This document shows positions 15,582 through 23,745 of a stretch of 64,000 nucleotides of DNA, piece after piece. This stretch comes from CADCVT01 sp036389155 (GTDB taxonomy: Bacteria > Actinomycetota > Thermoleophilia > Solirubrobacterales > Solirubrobacteraceae): assembly GCA_036389155.1 (NCBI GenBank), contig DASVQN010000020.1:81888-145887 (forward strand), in the 5' to 3' direction. The first letter of the stretch is position 1. The number at the start of each line of letters is the position of its first letter. Made by a program: the position numbers and the translations under genes. Below the pieces are notes generated by a model that saw nothing but the letters and a program-made list of their open reading frames with translations, was not told the DNA's origin and made no database searches.

Positions 15582-16679
15582 GTGATCGTCGACGCCTGGC
15601 TCCCGCGGGCGGCCGCAGCCCGGCCGGACCACCCGGCGATCAACGACATCACCTACGCCGAGCTGCTCGATCGCGCGCGCCGCGCTCCGATCGAGATCGA
15701 ACCCGGCCTTTCCGCCGAGGAGACCGCGATCCGCGTGCACGCGCGCCTGCTGCGCGGAGGCGGGGAGGGGGAGACGCACGACCTCGACGCGACCGCGCTC
15801 GTCGTGACGACCTCCGGGACGACGAGCGAGCCAAAGGAGGTCGCGCTCACCTACGGCAACTGGCTGTGGAGCGCGCTCGGATCCGCGGTCGCGCTCGGGC
15901 ACCCGCCGAGCGAGCGCTGGCTCTGCGCCCTTCCGCTGACCCACGTCGGCGGGCTGTCGATCCTCGTACGCAGCGTCATCGCGGGGACGACCGTCCTCCT
16001 CCACGAGCGCTGGAGCACCGACGCCGTCCTCCTGGGGCTCGACGACGCGACGATGGTCTCCCTCGTCCCGACCACGCTGCAGCGCCTCCTCGACGCGGGG
16101 CTGCGCGAGCCCCCGGCGCTGCGGTGGGCGCTCCTCGGCGGCGCGCCGATCCCGCCGCCGCTGCTCGCCCGGGCGCAGGAGGCGGGCGTTCCCGTCGCGC
16201 CGACCTACGGCCTGACCGAGGCGTGCTCGCAGGTCACGACGAACGGCGTTCCCCTCTTCTGCACGAAGGTCGACCTGGCGGAGGACGGCGAGATCCTGGT
16301 GCAGGGACCGACCGTCGCCGGCGGCGGCACGCTCCACACCGGCGACCTCGGGCGCTGGCAGGACGGCCGCCTCGAGATCGTCGGCCGCAAGTCCGACACG
16401 ATCATCACGGGAGGGGAGAACGTCGCGCCCGCCGAGGTCGAGGCGATCCTCGAGGAGCACCCGGCCGTCAGGGAGGCCGCCGTGCACGCGCGGCCCGACC
16501 CGGAGTGGGGCGAGGCGGTCGTCGCGACCGTCGTGCTCGAATCCGAGGCGACGCCGCAGGAGCTACAGCAGCACGTTGCCGTGCGACTTGCGCCGTTCAA
16601 GGTGCCGAAGGAGGTCGCGCTCCGCACGCAGCCCCTTCCGCGAACAGCGTCGGGAAAGCTGCTGCGGCGCGAGCTCTGA
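15582..16679 (+). CDS. menE: o-Succinylbenzoate-CoA ligase
   Basis: MenE activates o-succinylbenzoate with ATP and CoA. The 365-residue protein belongs to the adenylate-forming superfamily. VVTTSGTTSEPKEVALT is the P-loop core motif. LCALPLTHVGGLS, APTYGLTEACSQVTT, LHTGDLGRWQDGRLEIVGRKSD and TGGENVAPAEVE follow in the right order. The C-terminal TASGKLLRREL contains the catalytic Lys. It is shorter than usual for the family: the N-terminal subdomain is reduced, as in compact actinobacterial MenE proteins. The GTG at 15582 is preceded by a -10 box. It is divergent from menB. Confidence 0.9.
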   Translation: MIVDAWLPRAAAARPDHPAINDITYAELLDRARRAPIEIEPGLSAEETAIRVHARLLRGGGEGETHDLDATALVVTTSGTTSEPKEVALTYGNWLWSALGSAVALGHPPSERWLCALPLTHVGGLSILVRSVIAGTTVLLHERWSTDAVLLGLDDATMVSLVPTTLQRLLDAGLREPPALRWALLGGAPIPPPLLARAQEAGVPVAPTYGLTEACSQVTTNGVPLFCTKVDLAEDGEILVQGPTVAGGGTLHTGDLGRWQDGRLEIVGRKSDTIITGGENVAPAEVEAILEEHPAVREAAVHARPDPEWGEAVVATVVLESEATPQELQQHVAVRLAPFKVPKEVALRTQPLPRTASGKLLRREL

Positions 16680-16809
16680 GGCGTCGCTGCGGGCCGCCGA
16701 GCGGCAGAGCGCGACGACCATCGCCATCCCGGTGGACCAGCACGCCCCGAGCACGATCACGGTGGTCATGACCGCAGAAACGCGCGGCCACGTGCCAAAG
16801 TTGGTCGCG

Positions 16810-17370
16810 ATGACCCCCAAGTTCTTTTACGACCTCAACTCGCCCTACGCGTACCTCGCCTCGCACCGCGTCGACGACGTGGTCGGAGGCGACGTCGAGT
16901 GGGTGCCGATCGCGTTCGGTCCGCTCCTCGTCCAGACGCAGCGCGTCCCGTGGTCGCTGAGGCCGGGCGAGCGCGAGGAGGGGATGCGCGAGTGCGAGCG
17001 CCGCGCCGCCGAGCGCGGCCTGCCGCCGATCCGCTGGCCGGAGGGCTGGCCGGCCGAGAGCTACAGCGTCAACGGCGCCCGCGCCGCCCTGGCCGCGAAG
17101 CGCATCGGGCGCGAGCGGCCCATGACGCTCGCGCTCTACGAGCAGGTCTTCGTCCACGGCGCCCGCCTGAATGACCCGGCCACGATCGAGAGCGCCGCCG
17201 CGGCGGCAGACGTGGACCGGATCGGCGAGCGGATCGCCGAGGTCAAGGACGAGCTGCGCTCGATCACCGACGACGCGATCGCCCGCGGCGTCGTCGGGAT
17301 CCCGACGGTCGAGATCGACGGGAGGCTCATCTGGGGCGACGATCGTCTCGAGGAGGCCGCGGCCGCATGA
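16810..17370 (+). CDS. DsbA-like thioredoxin-fold protein (2-hydroxychromene-2-carboxylate isomerase family)
   Basis: The 186-residue protein has FFYDLNSPYAYLASHRV at the N-terminus, where the Ser of SPYAY replaces the CxxC cysteines of DsbA. That is the mark of the HCCA isomerase/kappa-GST-like group. GVVGIPTVEIDGRLIWGDDRL near the C-terminus is the cis-proline strand. Such proteins isomerise aromatic ring-cleavage products or act as glutathione-like transferases; the substrate here is unknown. Its stop overlaps the ATG of the methyltransferase by four bases, so the pair is probably one operon. The 130 bases before it hold no convincing gene. The ATG at 16810 is chosen because the fold begins right after it. 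Confidence 0.75.
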   Translation: MTPKFFYDLNSPYAYLASHRVDDVVGGDVEWVPIAFGPLLVQTQRVPWSLRPGEREEGMRECERRAAERGLPPIRWPEGWPAESYSVNGARAALAAKRIGRERPMTLALYEQVFVHGARLNDPATIESAAAAADVDRIGERIAEVKDELRSITDDAIARGVVGIPTVEIDGRLIWGDDRLEEAAAA

Positions 17371-18206
17371 CCGTCGACCCCGACGAGTTCCGCGCGACCA
17401 GCCGCGAGCGCTGGGAGCAGGCGGCGAAGGGGTGGGAGGAGCGCCGCGTCGCCCACCAGCGCGACGCCCAGCCCGTCTCGGTGTGGCTGGTCGAGCACGT
17501 CGAGCCTCAGCCCGGCTACCGGATCCTCGAGCTGGCCGCCGGCGTGGGGGACACGGGCCTGCTGGCGGCCGAGCTGGTCCAGCCGGGTGGGAGCGTCCTC
17601 ATCACCGACGGCGCCCAGGCGATGGTGGAGGCGGCGAAGCGGCGGGCGGAGGAGCTCGGCATCGACAACGTCGAGGTCCGCCAGATGGAGGCCGAGTGGC
17701 TCGACCTGCCGGCGGCGTCGGTCGACGGCGTCGTGTGCCGCTGGGGCTACATGCTCCTCGCCGACCCCGGCGCCGCGCTGCGCGAGACCCGCCGGGTCCT
17801 CAGGCCCGGCGGCCGCGTCGCCCTCGCGGCGTGGACCGACTACGACGCCAACCCGTGGTTCACGATCGCCGGCCGCGCGCTCGGCGAGGCCCCGCCGGCC
17901 CCCGGCAACCCCGGGCCGTTCGCGTTCGCCGAGCCGGGGCACATCGAGGCGCTGCTCCAGGACGCCGGGTTCGACGAGATCCACGTCGAGGCCCTGGACT
18001 TCGCGATGCGGATGGCCGACCGGGACGAGTACTTCGAGCACCAGAAGGCGATGTCCACGCGCCTGCGCGAGGCCCTGGCCGCGCTGACCCCGGCGCAGCA
18101 CACGCGGGTGCGCGACGAGATCGACGTCCTGCTGACCGACTTCGTCCAGCCGGACGGATCGGTCGTCCTCCCGGCCCGCACGTGGGTCGCGAGGGCCCTC
18201 GCGTAG
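17367..18206 (+). CDS. SAM-dependent class I methyltransferase
   Basis: The 279-residue protein has the class I fold: GYRILELAAGVGDTGL is the SAM-binding glycine motif. ITDGAQAMVEAAKRRAEELG carries the acidic residue at the end of strand 2. VDGVVCRWGYMLLADPGAALRETRRVLRPGG is motif IV through the post-motif region of UbiE/COQ5-like enzymes. An N-terminal EFRATSRERWEQAAKGWEE helix is typical of small-molecule methyltransferases. The men genes invite the idea that it is the missing MenG. However, the characteristic UbiE N-terminus is absent and the gene pairs with an isomerase-like protein, so I leave the substrate open. It overlaps the preceding stop by four bases. Confidence 0.8.
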   Translation: MTVDPDEFRATSRERWEQAAKGWEERRVAHQRDAQPVSVWLVEHVEPQPGYRILELAAGVGDTGLLAAELVQPGGSVLITDGAQAMVEAAKRRAEELGIDNVEVRQMEAEWLDLPAASVDGVVCRWGYMLLADPGAALRETRRVLRPGGRVALAAWTDYDANPWFTIAGRALGEAPPAPGNPGPFAFAEPGHIEALLQDAGFDEIHVEALDFAMRMADRDEYFEHQKAMSTRLREALAALTPAQHTRVRDEIDVLLTDFVQPDGSVVLPARTWVARALA

Positions 18207-18214
18207 CGCCGTAC

Positions 18215-18220
18215 TAGTCT
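18215..18220 (+). promoter_or_regulatory. Probable -10 box of the ilvC-serC-serA operon
   Basis: TAGTCT ends eight bases before the ilvC ATG at 18229 and is followed by CGGCGCCC. The same CGGCGCCC follows the -10 box of the TetR gene at 9849. Confidence 0.4.
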
Positions 18221-18228
18221 CGGCGCCC

Positions 18229-19218
18229 ATGTACTACGACGACGACGCGGACCTCTCGCTCCTCGAGGGCAAGACCGTGGCCATCATCGGCTACGGCTCC
18301 CAGGGGCATGCCCACGCCCTGAACCTGCAGGACTCGGGCGTGAGCGTCGTCGTAGGCCTGCGCGAGGGCTCGAAGTCCGTCGAGGAGGCCAAGGGCCACG
18401 GCCTGCGAGTCGAGTCGATCGCGAACGCGGCCAGCGAGGGCGACCTGGTCATGCTCCTCGTCCCCGACGAGCTGCACCGCGAGGTCTGGGAGACCGAGGT
18501 GCGCGACGGGATCGCCGACGGCAACCTGCTCCTCTTCGGCCACGGCTTCTCGATCCACTACGACGAGGTCCAGCCGCCGCAGGGCGTCGACGTCGCGCTC
18601 GTCGCGCCCAAGGGCCCGGGCCACCTCGTCCGCCGCCAGTACACCGAGGGCTCCGGCGTCCCCGGCCTCGTCGCCGTCCAGCAGGACGCGACCGGCAACG
18701 CCAAGGCGCTCGCCCTCGCGTACGCGAAGGGCATCGGCTGCACCCGCGGCGGCGTCATCGAGACGACGTTCAAGGACGAGACGGAGACCGACCTCTTCGG
18801 CGAGCAGGCCGTGCTGTGCGGCGGCGCGTCCGAGCTCGTCCAGGCCGGGTTCGAGACGCTCGTCGAGGCCGGCTACGACCCGCAGATGGCGTACTTCGAG
18901 TGCCTCCACGAGCTCAAGCTCATCGTCGACCTGATGTACGAGAAGGGCCTGGCCGGCATGCGGTACTCGATCTCCAACACCGCCGAGTACGGCGACTACA
19001 CCCGCGGCAAGCGCGTCATCACCGACGAGACGCGGGCGAACATGAAGCAGATCCTCACCGAGATCCAGTCCGGCGACTTCGCCCGCGAGTGGATCGCCGA
19101 GAACCGTGCCGGGCAGGAGAACTTCAGGCGCATGCGCGAAGAGCAGGCGCGCTCGCAGGTGGAGACGACGGGCAAGGAGCTGCGCGGCAAGATGGACTGG
19201 ATCGAGACGGAGTTCTAG
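18229..19218 (+). CDS. ilvC: Ketol-acid reductoisomerase
   Basis: This enzyme of isoleucine, valine and leucine synthesis converts acetohydroxy acids to dihydroxy acids using NADPH and magnesium. The 329-residue length is the short class I form. IIGYGSQGHAHALNLQDSG is the Rossmann turn. LREGSKS has the Ser/Lys residues that bind the NADPH phosphate. VAPKGPGHLVRRQY, ETTFKDETETDLFGEQ and ECLHELKLIVDLMYE carry the catalytic Lys, Asp and Glu residues. SISNTAEYGDY is the C-terminal motif. serC begins at the very next base after the stop, so both are probably cotranscribed. Confidence 0.96.
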   Translation: MYYDDDADLSLLEGKTVAIIGYGSQGHAHALNLQDSGVSVVVGLREGSKSVEEAKGHGLRVESIANAASEGDLVMLLVPDELHREVWETEVRDGIADGNLLLFGHGFSIHYDEVQPPQGVDVALVAPKGPGHLVRRQYTEGSGVPGLVAVQQDATGNAKALALAYAKGIGCTRGGVIETTFKDETETDLFGEQAVLCGGASELVQAGFETLVEAGYDPQMAYFECLHELKLIVDLMYEKGLAGMRYSISNTAEYGDYTRGKRVITDETRANMKQILTEIQSGDFAREWIAENRAGQENFRRMREEQARSQVETTGKELRGKMDWIETEF

Positions 19219-20340
19219 ATGGAGGCCACGACCGCGCTCGAGATCCCGCAGGACCTCAGGCCGCAGGACGGCCGCTTCGGCGCCGGCCCGTCGAAGGTGC
19301 GCCCCGAGCAGCTGCGCCACCTCGCCGACCAGGGCGCGTCGATCATGGGCACGTCGCATCGCCAGGCGCCGGTCAAGGCCGTCGTCGGGCGCGTGCGCGA
19401 GGGCCTGCGCGAGCTGTTCTCGCTGCCCGACGGCTACGAGGTCGCGCTCGGCAACGGCGGCACGACCGCGTTCTGGGACGCGCTCGCGTTCGGCATGGTG
19501 CGCGAGCGCTCGCTCCACCTCACGTACGGCGAGTTCTCGTCGAAGTTCGCGAAGGTCACCGCGGCGGCCCCGTTCCTGGCCGACCCGATCGTCGACTCGA
19601 GCGATCCCGGCGACGCGCCGCGCCCGCGCGGCGACGAGAGCGTCGACGCCGTGTGCTGGGCGCACAACGAGACGTCGACCGGCGTGATGGTCCCGGTGGA
19701 GCGGCCGTCGGGCGAGGCGCTGGTGCTGATCGACGCCACCTCGGGCGCCGGCGGGCTGCCCGTCGACGTCGCCGACTCCGACGTCTACTACTTCGCCCCG
19801 CAGAAGTCGTTCGCCGCCGACGGTGGGCTGTGGCTCGCGCTGTTGTCGCCCGCGGCGATCGACCGCGTGGGGGAGATCGCGTCGACGGATCGCTGGATCC
19901 CCGACTTCCTCTCGATCGCCACGGCGCTCGACAACTCGCGCAAGGACCAGACCTACAACACCCCGGCGGTCGCGACCCTCCTGCTGCTGGCCGACCAGAT
20001 CGACTGGATGCTGTCCAACGGGGGGCTCGAGTTCTGCGTCTCGCGCACGCGCGCGTCCTCCGACCACCTCTACGGCTGGGCGCAGGAGCGGCCGTTCGCG
20101 TCACCGTTCGTCGCCGACGCGGAGAAGCGCTCGCTCGTCATCGGCACGATCGACTTCGCCGAGGAGGTCGACGCCGCCGCGATCGCCGCCACGCTGCGCG
20201 CGAACGGGATCGTGGACGTCGAGCCCTACCGCAAGCTCGGGCGCAACCAGCTGCGCGTCGCGATGTTCCCCGCCGTCGAGCCCGACGACGTCCGGGCGCT
20301 GACCGCGTGCATCGACTGGGTCGTGGAGCGGCTGGCGTGA
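19219..20340 (+). CDS. serC: Phosphoserine aminotransferase
   Basis: SerC makes phosphoserine from 3-phosphohydroxypyruvate and glutamate with pyridoxal phosphate. The 373-residue protein starts RFGAGPSKVRPEQL and contains GTSHRQAPVK. WAHNETSTGVMVPV and LIDATSGAGGLPVD carry cofactor contacts. YYFAPQKSFAADGGLW has the Schiff-base Lys. TYNTPAVATLLLL is the substrate loop. It is the actinobacterial branch of the class V family. It sits directly after ilvC with no gap and before serA with a four-base overlap, so two consecutive steps of serine synthesis are coupled. Confidence 0.93.
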   Translation: MEATTALEIPQDLRPQDGRFGAGPSKVRPEQLRHLADQGASIMGTSHRQAPVKAVVGRVREGLRELFSLPDGYEVALGNGGTTAFWDALAFGMVRERSLHLTYGEFSSKFAKVTAAAPFLADPIVDSSDPGDAPRPRGDESVDAVCWAHNETSTGVMVPVERPSGEALVLIDATSGAGGLPVDVADSDVYYFAPQKSFAADGGLWLALLSPAAIDRVGEIASTDRWIPDFLSIATALDNSRKDQTYNTPAVATLLLLADQIDWMLSNGGLEFCVSRTRASSDHLYGWAQERPFASPFVADAEKRSLVIGTIDFAEEVDAAAIAATLRANGIVDVEPYRKLGRNQLRVAMFPAVEPDDVRALTACIDWVVERLA

Positions 20341-21923
20341 GCGCGAAGGTCCTGGTCGCGGAGAAGATCGGCGCGAGCGGCATCGAGCTGCTGCGCGAGC
20401 ACTTCGAGGTCGACACCGCGTTCGACGCCGAGGGCTTCGACCTGCGAGCGCGCATCGGCGAGTACGACGGGATCCTCATCCGCAGCGCGACGAAGATGAC
20501 GCCCGACCTGATCGAGGCCGGCTCGAAGCTGCGCGTGATCGGGCGCGCGGGCGTCGGCGTCGACAACGTCGACGTGCCCGCCGCGACCAAGCGCGGGATC
20601 GTCGTCGTCAACGCGCCGCAGTCCAACGTCGTGACCGCCGCCGAGCACACCGTGGCGATGCTGCTCGCGCTGGCCCGGAACATCCCGCAGGCGCACATGG
20701 CCCTCGTCGGCGGCGACTGGGCGCGGTCGAGGTTCTCCGGCGTCGAGCTGATGGACAAGACGCTCGGCATCCTCGGCTTCGGCCGGATCGGGCAGCTCGT
20801 GGCCGAGCGCGCGCGGGGGTTCGGGATGAAGGTGCTCGCGCTCGACCCCGTCGTCGCGGCCGCGCGGTTCGAGGAGCTCGGCGTCGAGAAGGCCGGCGAC
20901 ATCGGCGACGTCTTCGCGCGCGCCGACTTCATCACGATCCACCTGCCGAAGATCCCCGAGACGCTCAACCTGCTGGACGCCGACGCGTTCGCCGCGATGC
21001 GCGACGGCGTGCGGATCGTCAACGTCGCCCGCGGCGGGATCGTCGACGAGGCGGCCCTGCACGACGCGCTGGTCGGCGGGAAGGTCGGCGGCGCTGCGCT
21101 CGACGTCTTCAGCGAGGAGCCGACGACCGAGAGCCCGCTGTTCGGCCTGGATCGCGTGGTCGTCACGCCCCACCTCGGCGCGTCCACGGCCGAGGCCACC
21201 GACCGCGCCGGCTACCAGGCCGCCGAGCAGATCGTCGCCGCGCTCAACGGCGGCACGGTCACCACGGCGGTCAACGCGCCCGCCCTGCGTCCCGACGACA
21301 TCAAGGTGCTCGGCCCGTTCCTGCCGCTCGCCCGCCGGCTCGGGCGGCTCGCGACGTCGCTGGCCGGCGAGGTCGGCGCCGTGCAGGTCGAGGCGCGCGG
21401 GCGCATCGCCGAGCGCGAGGTCCGCGCGCTCGGGATCTCCGTCCTCGTCGGCGTCCTCGAGGGACGCACGGAGGAGGAGGTCAACCAGGTCAACGCGCCG
21501 GTGCTGGCCGAGGAGCGCGGGATCCAGCTCACCGAGACGACCAACACGCAGGCGCGCGACTTCACCGACCTCGTCCGCGTGACGGTGGGCGGGCAGCGCG
21601 TGGTCGGGACGGTGCTCGGCCACCACGAGCGCCCGCACCTGCTCGAGGCGTGGGGCCGGCGGTTCAACGTCCAGCTCGAGGACCACCTCGCGCTGTTCCG
21701 CTACCGCGACGTGCCGGGGATGATCGGCCGCGTCGGGACGGTCTTCGGCGACGCCGGCATCAACATCGCCTCGGCGGCGGTGGGCTACGAGCCGGAGGAC
21801 GCCGCCGACGACGGCTGCGCGGTCATGGTCGTGACGACCGACCGTGCCGTCCCGCAGGACGTCGTCGACAGCATCCTCGCCCTCGACGACTTCGTCGACG
21901 GGCGGACGGTCGTGCTCGGCTAG
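20337..21923 (+). CDS. serA: D-3-phosphoglycerate dehydrogenase
   Basis: SerA oxidises 3-phosphoglycerate to 3-phosphohydroxypyruvate, the entry to serine synthesis. The 528 residues match the long actinobacterial form with an intervening domain and a C-terminal ACT domain. LGILGFGRIGQLVAERARGFGMKV is the NAD-binding turn. VNVARGGIVDEAAL and DVFSEEPTTESPLF surround the active site, and VTPHLGASTAEATD has the catalytic His. Residues 455-528 form the ACT domain (YRDVPGMIGRVGTVFGDAGINI), which commonly gives serine feedback control. The GTG start overlaps the serC stop by four bases. It converges with the next gene with a four-base overlap. Confidence 0.96.
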   Translation: MSAKVLVAEKIGASGIELLREHFEVDTAFDAEGFDLRARIGEYDGILIRSATKMTPDLIEAGSKLRVIGRAGVGVDNVDVPAATKRGIVVVNAPQSNVVTAAEHTVAMLLALARNIPQAHMALVGGDWARSRFSGVELMDKTLGILGFGRIGQLVAERARGFGMKVLALDPVVAAARFEELGVEKAGDIGDVFARADFITIHLPKIPETLNLLDADAFAAMRDGVRIVNVARGGIVDEAALHDALVGGKVGGAALDVFSEEPTTESPLFGLDRVVVTPHLGASTAEATDRAGYQAAEQIVAALNGGTVTTAVNAPALRPDDIKVLGPFLPLARRLGRLATSLAGEVGAVQVEARGRIAEREVRALGISVLVGVLEGRTEEEVNQVNAPVLAEERGIQLTETTNTQARDFTDLVRVTVGGQRVVGTVLGHHERPHLLEAWGRRFNVQLEDHLALFRYRDVPGMIGRVGTVFGDAGINIASAAVGYEPEDAADDGCAVMVVTTDRAVPQDVVDSILALDDFVDGRTVVLG

Positions 21924-22876
21924 AGGCCGGCCGCGAGCTTCAGCGCGTCCGCGTAGTGCGGGACGAGGCCGAAGGTCGCGGCCTCCGGCACCGCGTGCAC
22001 GGGCGGGTCGCCCATCCGCCCGGCGAGGTAGCGCGCGTGGGGCACGGGGTGCGTGACGTCGCAGTCCCCCGTCCAGAAGGCGCGGGGCGCCGTGACCTTC
22101 GCCAGGTCGACACCCCACGGCGTCGACAGCATCCGGATCTCGCGCACGATCGCGGCGGCGTCCGACGTGAGGATCTCCGCGCTCGTCTGCACGTGGATGC
22201 GCATCATCGCGGGGTCGGCGAGGACCTTCTCGTCGCCGGGCGGCAGCGTCCTGGCGAGCTTCGCGCCGGCCTTCTCGGGGTCCTTGGCGGTCTTGCGGCC
22301 GGACGAGCGCAGGATCGCGCGCAGGAGCCACGGCGCGCGGCGGGCCAGCTTCGACCCGACCCGCAGCTGTCGCCCCGCCGCCGAGTACGCCACGTCCTCG
22401 TGCAGCGGGGCGACAGCGCCCAGCAGCGCCAGGCCGGTCGTGCGGTCGGGAAGGGCGGCGGCCACGGCGAGGGCATAGGGCGTGCCGCCGGACTGGGACA
22501 TGATCCCGGCCCGCTCCGCGCCGAGTGCGTCGAGCAGGGCCGTGTGGTCCTCGGGCCAGTCCGCGATCGTGCGCTCGCCGCCGGGGGTGCTGGCGAAGAA
22601 CCCGGGGCGATCGGGTGCGACGAGCCGGATGCCGAGACGGCTCGCGATCGCGTCGGCCGCGCGCGCCATGCCGCGGCTGCCGGGCCCGTCGAGGAGGACG
22701 ACGAGCGGGCCCTCCGAGGCGCCGTAGAGCGCGTAGGAGAGCGTGCGCCCGCCGGGGAGGGAGAGCGCGCGCACCGTCTCGTCGGCGAAGTACACGGAGC
22801 GCCCTCGCTCGAGCGCGTCCCCCGCCGCGACGTCGGCCTGGGCGGTGCGGGCGGTGGGAAGGGTGGCGGCTTGCAT
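21920..22876 (-). CDS. Alpha/beta hydrolase
   Basis: This 318-residue hydrolase has the oxyanion strand VVLLDGPGSRGMAR, IRLVAPDRPGFFAS, a nucleophile elbow IMSQSGGTPYALAVAAAL with Ser near residue 136, and an Asp-containing strand AFWTGDCDVTHPVPHA that may supply acid and His. It resembles proline-iminopeptidase or epoxide-hydrolase-like enzymes of unknown substrate. The ATG at 22876 follows a CAGGAGC ribosome site. It is divergent from a TetR gene, and the two share a large inverted repeat, so expression is probably ligand-induced. Alternative in-frame starts farther upstream would run into the operator and are less likely. Confidence 0.78.
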   Translation of the reverse strand: MQAATLPTARTAQADVAAGDALERGRSVYFADETVRALSLPGGRTLSYALYGASEGPLVVLLDGPGSRGMARAADAIASRLGIRLVAPDRPGFFASTPGGERTIADWPEDHTALLDALGAERAGIMSQSGGTPYALAVAAALPDRTTGLALLGAVAPLHEDVAYSAAGRQLRVGSKLARRAPWLLRAILRSSGRKTAKDPEKAGAKLARTLPPGDEKVLADPAMMRIHVQTSAEILTSDAAAIVREIRMLSTPWGVDLAKVTAPRAFWTGDCDVTHPVPHARYLAGRMGDPPVHAVPEAATFGLVPHYADALKLAAGL

Positions 22877-22896
22877 CGGAGGGCTCCTGAGCTTTG

Positions 22897-22945
22897 TGAC
22901 GTTGTGTCGCAACAGCAACTGTGGCAGCATTGCGACACAGTGTCA
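22897..22945. promoter_or_regulatory. Large inverted repeat, operator and divergent promoters
   Basis: Arms at 22897-22912 and 22930-22945 form a 16-base inverted repeat with two mismatches around a 17-base centre. The inner ten bases TGTGTCGCAA and TTGCGACACA are perfect. On the minus strand TTGACA at 22946-22941 with a 17-base spacer to CACAGT is a reasonable promoter for the hydrolase. The mirrored TTGTGA box may serve the TetR gene. Confidence 0.6.
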
Positions 22946-23647
22946 ACTTCGTCCCCAGACGCGGCGCGCCGAGACGCGGGAGCGGGCCGCGCCGAAGGCT
23001 CCGCGCGGAGCGGCGGCGCGGGAGGCTCCGCGCGCGGCGGCCGCGCCGAAGGCTCCGCGCGGAGCGGCGGCGCGGGAGGCTCCGCGCGGGGCGGCCGCGT
23101 CTCCGCCGCCGACGCACGCCGGCGGATCCTCGACGCCGCGCGCGCCCTCCTTCGCGACCGGTCCTTCGCGGAGCTCACGGTCGGGGCGCTCATGCAGGAG
23201 GCGGGGCTGGCGCGGACGGTCTTCTACCGCCACTTCGACGACCTCCCCGACCTCGCGCCCGAGCTCCTCCCCGACGCCGACGCACCGCTCGTCGACGACA
23301 TCGACCGCCAGGAGCCCGACGACGTCGTCGGCGCGATGGTCGACGGCCTCGTCGAGGTCTACGCGCGGCACGGCCGGCTGCTGCGGGCCATCGACGACGC
23401 GGCGCGCCACGACCCGGTGGTCGCCGAGCGGCTGGAGGTGGCGCTCGCCGGGCCGCGCGAGCTGCTGACGCGCCTCCTCGCCGAGGCGCCGCACCCGCCG
23501 GACGACCCGGAGGAGTCGTCGCGGCTCCTCATGGCCACGCACCGGGCGTACCTGCTCGACACCTTCGCGCCCGGCGCCGACACCGCCGAGCGGCGTGCCG
23601 CGGCACGTGGCGCGCTCCTGGCCCTCTGGGACCGCCTCCTCACCTGA
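22940..23647 (+). CDS. TetR family regulator with a repetitive N-terminal tail
   Basis: The helix-turn-helix region is ADARRRILDAARALLRDRSF, then LTVGALMQEAGLARTVFYRHF near residues 55-100, and a helical ligand domain of about 130 residues follows. Before the DNA-binding domain lies a low-complexity tail of about 50 residues built from two copies of an 18-residue Gly/Ser/Arg/Ala unit. The GTG at 22940 lies inside the right arm of the inverted repeat, so repressor binding would also cover its own start. It most likely controls the divergent hydrolase and itself. The start is uncertain because no ribosome site is visible and the tail composition is atypical. Confidence 0.78.
   Translation: MSTSSPDAARRDAGAGRAEGSARSGGAGGSARGGRAEGSARSGGAGGSARGGRVSAADARRRILDAARALLRDRSFAELTVGALMQEAGLARTVFYRHFDDLPDLAPELLPDADAPLVDDIDRQEPDDVVGAMVDGLVEVYARHGRLLRAIDDAARHDPVVAERLEVALAGPRELLTRLLAEAPHPPDDPEESSRLLMATHRAYLLDTFAPGADTAERRAAARGALLALWDRLLT
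22986..23093. repeat. Two 54-base tandem repeats at the start of the TetR gene
   Basis: Copies at 22986-23039 and 23040-23093 are nearly identical. The unit keeps the reading frame and encodes an 18-residue block of the type RAEGSARSGGAGGSARGG. Each unit also contains two related halves built around GGCTCCGCGCG. Confidence 0.8.
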
Positions 23648-23733
23648 AACCGCGCGACATCGCTCGCGCCGCCCGCCTCTACCTCTTCGGCCCCGCCTCG
23701 GCTGAACCCCGCAACTCCGCTCGCCCGAGCGCG

Positions 23734-23739
23734 TAGTGT
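23734..23739 (+). promoter_or_regulatory. Probable -10 box of the secreted protein at 23746
   Basis: TAGTGT ends six bases before the ATG at 23746, matching a leaderless transcript. Confidence 0.35.
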
Positions 23740-23745
23740 CCACAC

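Noticed and set aside
16563..16820. 85-codon minus-strand frame between menE and the isomerase-like gene
   Set aside because: It lies mostly antisense of menE and has no ribosome site; composition is not convincing.
17367..18206. Calling the methyltransferase MenG
   Set aside because: It lacks the typical UbiE/MenG N-terminus and is coupled to an isomerase-like gene; menaquinone context alone is not enough.
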